12,658 nucleotides of DNA from Pleurotus ostreatus/Saccharomyces cerevisiae fusant (Eukaryota; Opisthokonta): positions 1 to 12,658 of the forward strand of contig JAMQCK010001048.1 in the NCBI GenBank assembly GCA_024196135.1, read 5' to 3'. Shown here piece after piece: positions 1 to 7,759 of this stretch. The position numbers were made by a program, and so were the translations under genes. The notes beneath the pieces were generated by a model. It saw only the letters and a list, made by a program, of their open reading frames with translations. It had not been told where the DNA came from and searched no databases. The first letter of the stretch is position 1; each line of letters opens with the position of its first letter.

Positions 1-692
1 TGCCGAAGTGCAGGAAAAGTCATGCCAGGGTGCATGGAAGAAGCCATTGCAGGCACCGAGGCGTCGGTCAGCCAGACTCTCTCCCAGCGTTCGCAATGCG
101 CGCAGAGGGTGGCCCATATATCGGTAGCCCAAAGCGCCTCGCGGAAGGGTTCTCTGTATCGCTGACGGTATAGCTGATTCTCTTCGTCGTCGATCAGGTA
201 GACGGCGATGGTGAGCGGGGCTCCGCCGGTCCTGGCGAGCTCCCTCTTGATGCCTTCAACATTGTACTTCTGCCCGTTGGGTCCGCGGCATGCCTGGAAG
301 AAGAAACGCGTCCAGATTTGCGGTGTCTGAAGGATGATGGTGCGCCAGTGATGACAGACTTCGGCAAGGTTGAGTGGTCTCGCGCCGGCAGGCCTCGTCG
401 TCCAGTCATTCGGCAGAGCCAGGAGGTAGATCATGGACCACAACTCTGGTGGCAGGCGATGACATGGGGAGAGCATAGAGGTATGGATCGCGGCTTGCTC
501 GCGGACGCGGCTCCTCAGCTCTGCGAGTCTGTCCATCTCTGCCGTGAGGCGATCATACGCGTCGTTCAGCGAGCGTAGCTGCGTGTTCAGAATGACAGTA
601 TCGCGGGAAGAGGGGCAGTGTCCAGCGCGGTGGAGATCGAGGCTGCATGATGCGCCCGCCGTTTTGAGGAGCTCTTCTGCGTCCGTCGGCAT
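1..692 (-). CDS. F-box protein, 3' part cut by window edge
   Basis: Probable substrate adaptor of an SCF (Skp1-cullin-F-box) ubiquitin ligase. The first ATG is at 692 and the frame stays open for 230 codons to position 1, so the C-terminal half lies outside the window. Residues about 35-68 are heptad-rich (probable short coiled coil). The F-box-like motif spans about 74-130, with SPCHRLPPELWSMIYLLALP, then the WTTRPAG and NLAEVCHHWRTI blocks and TPQIW. A later block, WATLCAHCERWERV (about 193-206), matches its paralogues in this window. The start is supported by alignment of the N-terminus MPTDAEELL...LDLHRAG with MLPDVDALL...LSLHRSG of the gene starting at 4480. An upstream intron (about 702-759) probably lies in the 5' leader. 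F-box assignment is by family pattern; the substrate is unknown. Confidence 0.85.
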   Translation of the reverse strand, partial: MPTDAEELLKTAGASCSLDLHRAGHCPSSRDTVILNTQLRSLNDAYDRLTAEMDRLAELRSRVREQAAIHTSMLSPCHRLPPELWSMIYLLALPNDWTTRPAGARPLNLAEVCHHWRTIILQTPQIWTRFFFQACRGPNGQKYNVEGIKRELARTGGAPLTIAVYLIDDEENQLYRQRYREPFREALWATDIWATLCAHCERWERVWLTDASVPAMASSMHPGMTFPALR

Positions 693-1155
693 ACTACAAG
701 CCTGCTGTAGAGCCGGTGCTCGTGAACCGCCTGAGCACGACTTTAGAAATGGCACTCACCTGCCTTGTCCTGCGACGCTATCGAGGGGAAGCCAGCTGCG
801 TCCGGCTCGAGTCCCGGACCGGCGGCGAATGGAACGCCTAAGTTCAGCGTCGATGATCGCGGACGGAAACAATGGGCTTCAAACGAGTGCAAATATCGCG
901 GCCATTGTTCTCGTTCTCAAACGCTCGCACCCAAAATTGCCCCAAAGAGACACACAATTCGATACACAGGCTCATCATAGGGCATAAGATATCTCAAGAC
1001 GATGCTAGCCACGAGCGGAATGGCAAGCCACTTGAACTAACACTAGCCAAGAACAACATCGGCATAACCACACATGGGATGTAGAGGTACAAACAAAGAC
1101 CTGTCCATGTGCCTCGTATGTGCTTTCCGATAGACCTGCAAGAGCTTAGATAGCC
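693..1155. other. Intergenic: 5' leader of left F-box gene and 3' flank of next gene
   Basis: 463 bases without a supported coding gene. On the minus strand a consensus donor GTGAGTGCC begins at 759 and AG acceptors end at 705 and 702, giving a 55- or 58-nt intron that ends only 9-12 nt before the ATG at 692. This is most easily read as a leader intron. The only upstream ATG I noticed on that strand (codon at 904-902) opens a frame of eight codons before TGA, so a coding first exon is unlikely. The part nearest 1155 should contain the 3' UTR of the F-box gene ending at 1156. Short open frames on the plus strand here have no recognisable features. Confidence 0.6.
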
Positions 1156-2664
1156 CTACGTCCCCTCCGGTGCCATGATCATGGAGTCAGGCGTCTCCAA
1201 CACCTTGACGCTCCGCAGGTCAGCCAAAGTTTCGCCACTGGGCAAGACGCGGGGTTTCCTCCGGGAAGCACACATGGTCCGCAAGAGGTCTACTAGCTCC
1301 TCTTCCACAGGCTTGTAGAGGCCGCAATGTAAAGTCAGGTCAACGAGATTCGGCAGTAGCTTGTCGTGTTCCCCCATGCCTCCCGTCCGGGTGAGCGCGC
1401 GCACTAGTTCAGGCGTCACCGACGGCCCAACCGCATCTTCCAAAACTCCATTCGAGACGGACAGATGTGTGATGGAGGGGATGCGTCGGAGGCAGCGGAC
1501 GATGCGCTCGGGCGCTTCATCCAAAGCCTCGATCTCGAATGAGGCGAGCCTTGGGCAGCCTCCCGAGCGCTCGAGGAGCATCTCGAAGGCCTGGAGCTCA
1601 CCGTCTGCCACCGACACGTACGGCGTCTCAGAGAGCGACACCGTCCGGAGAATAGGCGCAGCGGCGATGCGGCAAAGGTGGATAGCGCCGTAGTAGAGCT
1701 TGAGGTGCTCCAGCGCAGGAAAGCTGATGGGCTGAGTTTGTCCGGGGTCACCGAAGGAGTGGAGGCTCAGCCACAGGAAGGTGAGTGTGTGACTGCAGGC
1801 CGCGATGGCCGGAAGACAAGAAGCAAGGGAGGGCTCATCGCCGTCAGTATCCGAGCCGTCGATGTCGAGGCGGGTGAGCGCAGACCAGGCAGCGGGAAAC
1901 TCCACCCTCGTGACGGGTACGGAGCACGAGAACGAGACCTCTCGAAGGCGGGGCGCATTCTGCAAGAATCGGGTGTACTTGGCACAGATATCCATGTCGT
2001 CCGCCGCTTCCCTGCGTCGATCCACGGTGACGTCCAGCATGCGCAGCTGCGTGAGCTCGAGGCCACCGGGTCCGCCCACGGCTGCAACAGGTACGTTGTC
2101 CAGAACGGCGGTCTGCCATCTATGCGCCTGACCGCACAACAAATTCCACCATTCGTCGCTCCAGAATCCAATGACTTTGTTCAGCGTCCACACTTGACGC
2201 GACATCATCTGGAGGCGGATGTAGAGAGGCACCTGAGCTGTTCGTTCGAGGCGCGCACGAAGGACTGCTTCCCACTTGGCCGGTGGATTCTTGTCGATAG
2301 ACACATAGATGCTCGACCACAGGGACGGTGTCCCGAACGCGACCTCTCGCCAGGTATGGCTGACCTGGGTGACATTGAGGACCTGCGTACCAGCAGGAAC
2401 CATGCTCCAGTTGTCTGGTAGAGCGTAGATGAATATCTCGGAGAGGATCTCGTTCGGAAGTCGGCGAACGGGAGCGAGAAGGGCGCGGTGTCTGGCAATT
2501 TGAGCGTCCAGTTTGCGAATGAGTTCGCGCTTGAGCTCGGTCAGGTCTGACACCTGCTGCGAGAGTATCTGAACATCTGCCTCATCCGGGACGTATGGCG
2601 CGCGAAGCTTTTCAGGAGTGCCCATAGCCGCTGTCTCCGCCAGGACCGTGTCCAGATCTTGCAT
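1156..2664 (-). CDS. F-box protein with LRR-like C-terminal region
   Basis: Complete single-exon coding sequence of 502 residues, TAG at 1158-1156. It is predicted to bind Skp1 through its F-box and present targets to an SCF ubiquitin ligase. From the ATG at 2664: a short helical region at about 34-60 (LTELKRELIRKLDAQIARHR), an F-box-like motif at 66-118 (LAPVRRLPNEILSEIF, ALPDNW, VSHTWREVAF, TPSLW), a WNLLCGQAHRW block, then a region of repeated short leucine-rich strands to the C-terminus. The segment FPALEHLKLYYGAIHLC at 315-331, followed by AP.LRTVSLSE, is a signature shared with two other paralogues here. The open frame extends upstream to 2700, but that position is TTG; 2664 is the first ATG and its MQDLDTVL aligns with the neighbour's N-terminus. 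Tandem with the genes on both sides; the substrate cannot be inferred. Confidence 0.88.
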   Translation of the reverse strand: MQDLDTVLAETAAMGTPEKLRAPYVPDEADVQILSQQVSDLTELKRELIRKLDAQIARHRALLAPVRRLPNEILSEIFIYALPDNWSMVPAGTQVLNVTQVSHTWREVAFGTPSLWSSIYVSIDKNPPAKWEAVLRARLERTAQVPLYIRLQMMSRQVWTLNKVIGFWSDEWWNLLCGQAHRWQTAVLDNVPVAAVGGPGGLELTQLRMLDVTVDRRREAADDMDICAKYTRFLQNAPRLREVSFSCSVPVTRVEFPAAWSALTRLDIDGSDTDGDEPSLASCLPAIAACSHTLTFLWLSLHSFGDPGQTQPISFPALEHLKLYYGAIHLCRIAAAPILRTVSLSETPYVSVADGELQAFEMLLERSGGCPRLASFEIEALDEAPERIVRCLRRIPSITHLSVSNGVLEDAVGPSVTPELVRALTRTGGMGEHDKLLPNLVDLTLHCGLYKPVEEELVDLLRTMCASRRKPRVLPSGETLADLRSVKVLETPDSMIMAPEGT

Positions 2665-2708
2665 TGTGACGGCAAGAAGAAAGAGGCGTTGATGATTCAA
2701 TCAACATT

Positions 2709-2746
2709 CTTGTCGTGATCAGTGAGCGCAAACAACTTCTACTCAC
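2709..2746 (-). other. Probable 5' leader intron of the F-box gene starting at 2664
   Basis: Reading the minus strand, ACCG|GTGAGT gives a strong donor at 2746. CACTGAT could be a branch site and the nearest AG acceptor is at 2710-2709 (GACAAG). At 38 nt this is at the short end for fungal introns. The pyrimidine-rich run at about 2690-2670 offers a later acceptor at 2658, but using it would remove the ATG at 2664. It matters because the tandem paralogues also carry GTGAGT leader introns just before their start codons. Confidence 0.4.
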
Positions 2747-2827
2747 CGGTACCGGTTTCAGCGTACATCGGAAAGTCCAATGTAAGTGTAAGCATTCGAG
2801 AACGGTGATTGATTTCAGGTCTGTTAT

Positions 2828-4480
2828 CTACCATTCGGCATCATCCCTCCTCACCAGCCAATTTAAAGACCCGTCCGCACTATCGCACACGAAATGCCTC
2901 AGGCAGGCGAGAGGCTGGCCATCCTCCACTCGAGGCTGTAACCTGGACTCCACCATTTCTCGCACTGCGACGTCCTGCTTTCTTTTCGTATAGCTGTTCC
3001 CATATCTGTAACCAAGCTGCAGGTCCGTGAGATGTTTGAGCGACGTGGTACGTCCCCATTCCTCGCGGTTTAGGTAATCGGTGAGACGGTAAGAGACAGG
3101 TGGCTCTTTATGATACTCTGGTTGAGATTCATCCCCAAACCTCTCACTGTTGATGACAGACAGCTTTCCGAGATTGGGGAGGCGCCTGAGGCACTCAACG
3201 ACCAGCCACGCACTGCAATTGAGCCGATCGAGGGCAAGAGTGCGAAGCGGTGGGCAGTTGTCAGAATTGCTCAGCAGGCCCATGAAGGCCTCCAGCTCCT
3301 CAATGTGCACCTCGTCCTGTGCGGCCTCCGACAAGGACACCGTATGAAGGTTGGGCGCGGAGATCCACCGGCAGAGCTGGATGGCCCCGCGCTCTAGGAG
3401 GAGCTCCTCAAGCGCAGGGAAGGCAACGCGTGTCTGATCTGCAGGGATCGAACCGAATATCGCGGACTGGATGTTGCATGTACGCAGCGTCGAACCGCAC
3501 GCTAGGATCAGCGGCAGGCAAGGCGCAAGCGGCGGCGGCTCGACCTCGTCTGCTTCAGATTCGGAATCCGAAGTTTCGAGTGAATCATCCAAGTCTTCGG
3601 TAAGCCCTCGTCCGCACACAATTTCTAGCGCGCGGAGTGACCAAGACTCGGGTAGCTTGGGAGGGTTGGGTGCGATTTGGTACGAGAGCGAGAGTGATTG
3701 CATGTTCGGTGCATTCTGGAAGACGTGTAAGGGGACATCGGAAACGACGTCTTCCTTGGTGATGTCTCGTGTCGTCCAGCTTAGTTCGCGGAGTGTGGGA
3801 TAGGTGAAGGGTCCGGGGTGCCTATGGAAGAGCAGGTTTCTGAGGTTCACGAGATGTACCGCCTCCCAGCGACTGGCTTCCGCGCATAGCAATGTCCAGA
3901 CAGTGTCACGCCAATGCCGTGGCCGACTGAAGCGAGAGATTCCTTTTGGCACGGCCGTGCGCCTGAGCTCATACTTGTACTTCGTCATATCAAGCGTCAG
4001 GCGTAGCGGTACCTGTCCGCTTTTCTGTAGTTCCCTCCCTATGATCGCCTCATCGCAGAGCTCAATCCCATATTTCCAAGCCCAAATGTGAATGCCGCTC
4101 CATATACGCGGGGTATGCAGCGCGATATGGCGCCATTGATAGCAGACTTGGGCAAGCGCTAGGCTTCGTATGCCGACGGGCTGAAGATCCCAGTCGTCAG
4201 GCAGGGCGAGCAGGAATATTTCGGGCCAGAGTTCTTGGGGAATGCGACGCATGGGGGACAGCAATGCGCGATGGATGGCTCGCTGATTCCGAATGCGCGC
4301 CCTCTGCATCGCCAGCTGCCTTATCGTGGCCGTATATTCAGCGTCTGCCTTGTCCATCAGATGCCCTTGGCCTTCGAGGACAGCGGCATCCTGGCCCGTC
4401 GGCAGGAATCCTGAGCGATGAAGAGATAGATTCCCTGCGGGTTGGACCTGCTTGAGCAGCGCGTCGACGTCTGGAAGCAT
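2828..4480 (-). CDS. F-box protein with acidic insert and LRR-like C-terminal region
   Basis: Complete single-exon coding sequence of 550 residues, TAG at 2830-2828; a predicted SCF ubiquitin-ligase substrate adaptor. From the ATG at 4480: N-terminus MLPDVDALL shared with its left-hand paralogue, a helical Arg/Gln-rich stretch at about 43-67, an F-box-like motif at 75-123 (LSPMRRIPQELWPEIFLLAL, PDDW, QVCYQWRHIALHTPRIW), a WTLLCAEASRW block, and then leucine-rich strands. The signature FPALEELLLERGAIQLC..AP.LHTVSLSE is at 354-385. Residues 295-314 are an acidic Glu/Asp/Ser run not present at this length in the paralogues. The frame continues upstream to a GTG at 4561, but a GTGAGT donor and TAG acceptor (4549-4488) make that part an intron. 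Only 163 bp separate its stop from the next ATG at 2664. Confidence 0.88.
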   Translation of the reverse strand: MLPDVDALLKQVQPAGNLSLHRSGFLPTGQDAAVLEGQGHLMDKADAEYTATIRQLAMQRARIRNQRAIHRALLSPMRRIPQELWPEIFLLALPDDWDLQPVGIRSLALAQVCYQWRHIALHTPRIWSGIHIWAWKYGIELCDEAIIGRELQKSGQVPLRLTLDMTKYKYELRRTAVPKGISRFSRPRHWRDTVWTLLCAEASRWEAVHLVNLRNLLFHRHPGPFTYPTLRELSWTTRDITKEDVVSDVPLHVFQNAPNMQSLSLSYQIAPNPPKLPESWSLRALEIVCGRGLTEDLDDSLETSDSESEADEVEPPPLAPCLPLILACGSTLRTCNIQSAIFGSIPADQTRVAFPALEELLLERGAIQLCRWISAPNLHTVSLSEAAQDEVHIEELEAFMGLLSNSDNCPPLRTLALDRLNCSAWLVVECLRRLPNLGKLSVINSERFGDESQPEYHKEPPVSYRLTDYLNREEWGRTTSLKHLTDLQLGYRYGNSYTKRKQDVAVREMVESRLQPRVEDGQPLACLRHFVCDSADGSLNWLVRRDDAEW

Positions 4481-4832
4481 CTTGGGCCTACGTGCCACGC
4501 CACCGTTAACACCAACGATGACCTTCCCCAGAGGTCGCGGCAAACTCACCAAGTCAGTCACGGAGATGATCGATGATGACCGCAGGAGTCAAGTTAGGGA
4601 GCGCTTAGACTTGTCCACCGTATCCCCACATGGAGTCAATCAAGGACAATCAGAGCCTACATAAACTTGGAGAGCTGTCATTGACACCAGATAGATCGGT
4701 CTTGCGCAATGAGAAGCAGCTCCACTCGATGGGTGCTCAGTAAGATACGTTGTAGAGCATATTACATGCTAGTCAAGTTCGTACAGATCCAAGATTCCAT
4801 CCGCCATTCGTAATTAGAACAGATCCCCAACC
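4481..4832. other. Intergenic between F-box gene start and ALG6 stop
   Basis: About 350 bases. The left end holds the leader intron and promoter of the F-box gene starting at 4480; the right end holds the 3' flank of ALG6, whose TGA is at 4835-4833. No TATA box stands out. Two ATTG cores lie on the minus strand about 90-100 nt upstream of the leader donor, but neither is a full CCAAT box. I see no other gene, repeat or RNA here. Confidence 0.5.
4488..4549 (-). other. Probable 5' leader intron of the F-box gene starting at 4480
   Basis: On the minus strand TTG|GTGAGTTTG provides a consensus donor at 4549, GTTAAC is a possible branch site and CACGTAG ends at 4488. This leaves a 7-nt leader before the ATG at 4480. 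At 62 nt the size fits the other introns of the window. The intron has no in-frame stop, so it reads as a false N-terminal extension that begins with GTG rather than ATG. Its position relative to the start codon mirrors the leader intron of the left-edge paralogue. Confidence 0.55.
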
Positions 4833-7533
4833 TCACTCTCGTACACCACCACCCACGCTCGACGTGCTCGCCCTCGCGCCCCTCCCATGCGAGTACGTCA
4901 AACTCTGCGTCCTACCGCCCCTCGCCCTCTCTACCCCGGTAGTCTCAAAGAACGGTATCGGCGGACGCAAGCCACCCGCCCCCGTACTTCGCATACTTCC
5001 ACCAGGCGCAATTGTACTTGTGCTCGTCACGCTCGCCGACCGTCTCCCTGACCGCTTCCTGCTGCCCTCCCCGACATCGCTCTCGCCTGCGTCTCGCATG
5101 GTCGATTGGGACACTTGTCGCGTTATGGACTGGCAGCCAAGCGTGCGCGGGTCTCGTCGTCCGCCAAGGGGACCGATGGCCCAGCCGACGCGTATCATGG
5201 AGACGATGCTCCATAGCCAGGCAGAGGCGAAGACGGGCGTGCTGACGAGCACGTTCAAGACGGGGAAGAGGTCCGGGTAGCGTGCGGGCGGGGACACGAC
5301 GATTTCCAGCAGATGCAGACCGGTAGCGGCGACGTAGACGGCCTACAAGTGCATAAGCATCACGCTGCGTACGCAAGAACAACCAAACTCACCACCGACA
5401 ACACTTGCACAAACGACCACTTCGGCAGCTTCGCAGGATTGTACCCAATCAACCGATTCCACAGCAAAAGCAGCGCAATATACTGCACACCCAGCCCATC
5501 GCGCTTCAGCAGCGGCCACATGCTGAACATGGCCACGTTGTTAACCAGCGCGCCCCAGCCAAACAGCGCTGACTCGGGCGCCGCGCTCGACATGAGCATG
5601 GTGATGGGCAGCAGCGGCACCAGGATCGTCTTCTCGTGCACCTGGAAGGAGAAGAGGAAGAACGAGAGCGAGCTGGTGAGCAGCGCGTAGGGAAGGAGGG
5701 GCAGGAGCGGCTGCTCGGTCTTGCCGGACTTGCTTGAGGCAGCGTAGGCAGCACCGTCTTCCGCGGACCGGCTCTTCTCCTCGACGCTAGTCTCCAGTGC
5801 TAGCCTTTCCCTCTCCGCTGCGTCTCTTGCCTTCCATAGAATGTACGAGCCGCGCACGAGCACGATCACAGCAGGCAAAAAGCCTAAGGCTGTCAGGATG
5901 GTCGACAAGCGAATCAGAGTTGGCGCGCCCGCCCAGTTACGCCACTTGAACACGACGTTCGAAGCGCACCAGAAGTTGGCAACCTTGTCTTCGAAGAGGC
6001 CACGGCCGAATGGGAAGATGCGGGTGAGCGGATCGAGCAGGAGGGTCGGCGGTGATAGCCAATGTAGAAACAAGAGGGCGAAGGTTGCGGAGGTGACGAG
6101 GGCGAGACGGGCGAAGAGTATGCGGCTTGGACGGGTTTGAGCATAGAAACGGTTGAGAAGGATGGAGGAGGCTCACCCGTCTCGACCGCCAACGTAGAAG
6201 CACTTGCCAAGCAGGTAGGTGCCAATGACGGGGGCATAGTAAAGGGCCATTTGCTTGAACCCGAGACTGAGGACGAAGCATGCGGCACCTAATGTGTCTC
6301 TGCCGGCGGAGAAGTAGTTGAGGGCAAGGAGGGTGAGGCCTAAAATGATTGTCAATGCGGGAAAGGGGCCCACAAGGCAGGACGTACCAAGCATCACGCT
6401 GTTGTATTGGAAGTGCCCGAAGTCGATGATCAGAAGTGCGGGTTGGGTGAGTATTAGGAGTAGGGCTGCGTGCTGCGATGAAGTCAGCGGCTGGCAATGG
6501 ATCCACCTCAGAGGACACACCTGCGTTCGTCTAGACCGGCATGCCAGCCATGTGCGGGTGAACATCAGGAGCGCAGGGACATAGACGAGGGCGTCGAGGA
6601 CGAGGACCGTGAAGCGCATAAAGAGCTTGCTTGTATCCGTCTCAATGCCGCGCGACGCGTCAAGCGCGACCCAGGCGGGGTTTATGACACGTGCGCTATA
6701 CGTAGTTGAGTAAGAACGCTGGGAGATAGACTTAAAGACGTACACGATACCGCAAGCCCACGACACGTAGGCCGTCAGTGGCGGATAGTCGAGTCCCCAG
6801 TACTGAAGATCGTATCGATACCATTCGCGTGTCGGTCGGTGTATGGTGAGCTCCATCCAATGCCTCTGCGCCTCATAGTCACCGAACATTGGAGGTGTGG
6901 CCTGCCCTATAAGCAATGGTTCAGCCTTGAGATCTAGTCGTAGATGCAGCCGCACTCACCGGAATACGAGCCCGTCCCGATGGCGAGCTTCAGCAATGTA
7001 GTGCAAAGGATGGCGAGGGGAGCAGTATAGTGCTTCAGTCCACGCTTGTGCAGCCAGCGCAGCGAGCGACGCGCCATAGACGTCTCTGTGTCTGCTCTCG
7101 CAGACGTTGATGCTGTGGGCGTGGCAAAAGACTCCGCGATCGCGCCGAGGCCGACATTCTTGCGAATGAGCCTGTCTGCGGGTGCTTGAGGGGGAGGGGA
7201 TGGAGGAGAGGCGGCGCGGGAGGAGTCCGGGGACAAGGAGGGCGTGCGTAGGAGGGTAGGACCGTCGAGGAAGTGATGGCGTCTGGGCTTGGGCGCGATG
7301 ATGTGGGGGCGGTCGGGGGTCAGTCTGTTTTCTATTAGCATCGTTGTCCAAAGACATCACCGCCGGACGCACCTGGGATTTTGCGAGACCAGGGTGCCAG
7401 TCCTGTCAGGAAAGATGTGGAGGCGTGGGGAGCTGGCCCGTCCGTGAGATTGGTGGCTGCGAAGTGAGGTCGTGCGCTGGCGGAGGGTGTCTGGCTTCCC
7501 CGCGTCCGTGGGCACGGAATTGTCCATGTCCAT
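4833..7533 (-). CDS. ALG6: ALG6, dolichyl-P-Glc:Man9GlcNAc2-PP-dolichol alpha-1,3-glucosyltransferase
   Basis: ER membrane enzyme (GT57 family) that moves glucose from dolichyl-phosphate-glucose to Man9GlcNAc2-PP-dolichol, the first of three glucosylations before N-glycan transfer. Exons: 7533-7373, 7324-6960, 6906-6744, 6695-6521, 6472-6388, 6339-6177, 6125-5393, 5342-4833; introns are 48, 53, 48, 48, 48, 51 and 50 nt. All phases agree, giving 784 residues. Diagnostic blocks are MFGDYEAQRHWMEL (182-195; Asp185 corresponds to the catalytic Asp69 of yeast Alg6), YDLQYWGLDYPPLTAY, DFGHFQYNSVMLG, FKQMALYYAP, GLFEDKVANFWC (413-424) and FQVHEKTILVPLLPI (531-545). Yeast Alg6 is 544 residues. The excess is a Ser/Pro/Arg-rich N-terminus of about 115 residues, a charged loop insert at about 469-509 and an Arg/Ser/Gly tail after 675. 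The frame is also open to an ATG at 7659, which would add 42 residues. The enzyme identity is secure; both ends are less so. Confidence 0.95.
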
Positions 7534-7611
7534 CGCGTCAGGCGCGCGTCGTGGTGGGGAGCAAGCCGGGCTCGGTATGTCGTGGAAGAGGGAGAGCTGA
7601 TGCGCGTGTTT

Positions 7612-7638
7612 GCAGACGCGTTTTCTCCGCGCGTCTGC
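7612..7638. repeat. Perfect 9-bp inverted repeat upstream of ALG6
   Basis: Arms GCAGACGCG (7612-7620) and CGCGTCTGC (7630-7638) are perfect reverse complements separated by 9 nt. The left arm plus the next base contains ACGCGT (7616-7621), the MluI cell-cycle box bound by MBF-type factors in yeasts. The element lies 79-105 nt upstream of the chosen ALG6 ATG, in promoter or 5' UTR. It could be a dimer-binding site or an RNA hairpin, or be fortuitous. If translation begins at 7659 it would instead be coding. Confidence 0.5.
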
Positions 7639-7709
7639 CATCACTCTCATCTTGACCATGACCTCGATTATCTACTTGGCAACAGAGCGACTGCTCACTC
7701 GGCGACATG

Positions 7710-7721
7710 TAATGCGCATTA
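7710..7721. repeat. 12-bp perfect palindrome TAATGCGCATTA
   Basis: TAATGCGCATTA is a perfect 12-bp palindrome about 180 nt upstream of the ALG6 ATG. A TAAT core on both strands is the kind of site bound by homodimeric homeodomain-like factors, but that is only a resemblance. An imperfect hairpin begins six bases further on. Confidence 0.45.
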
Positions 7722-7726
7722 TGCGT

Positions 7727-7759
7727 CTCTAGAGTGTCTACGAAAATACACTTCTAGAG
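7727..7759. repeat. Imperfect inverted repeat around CTCTAGA
   Basis: CTCTAGAGTG (7727-7736) and CACTTCTAGAG (7749-7759) pair over ten positions with a single bulged base and a 12-nt loop. The element sits just beside the TAATGCGCATTA palindrome in the ALG6 upstream region. Function unknown; it could be a protein-binding dyad or chance. Confidence 0.4.

Noticed and set aside
1678..2421. 247-codon open frame on the plus strand antisense to an F-box gene
   Set aside because: It lies wholly inside the coding region of the 1156-2664 gene, has no domain, and long antisense frames are expected in GC-rich coding DNA. The opposite strand has clear F-box conservation.
4481..4561. N-terminal extension of the F-box protein to 4561
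   Set aside because: The upstream codon is GTG, the segment contains a consensus donor and acceptor, and paralogue alignment begins at the ATG at 4480.
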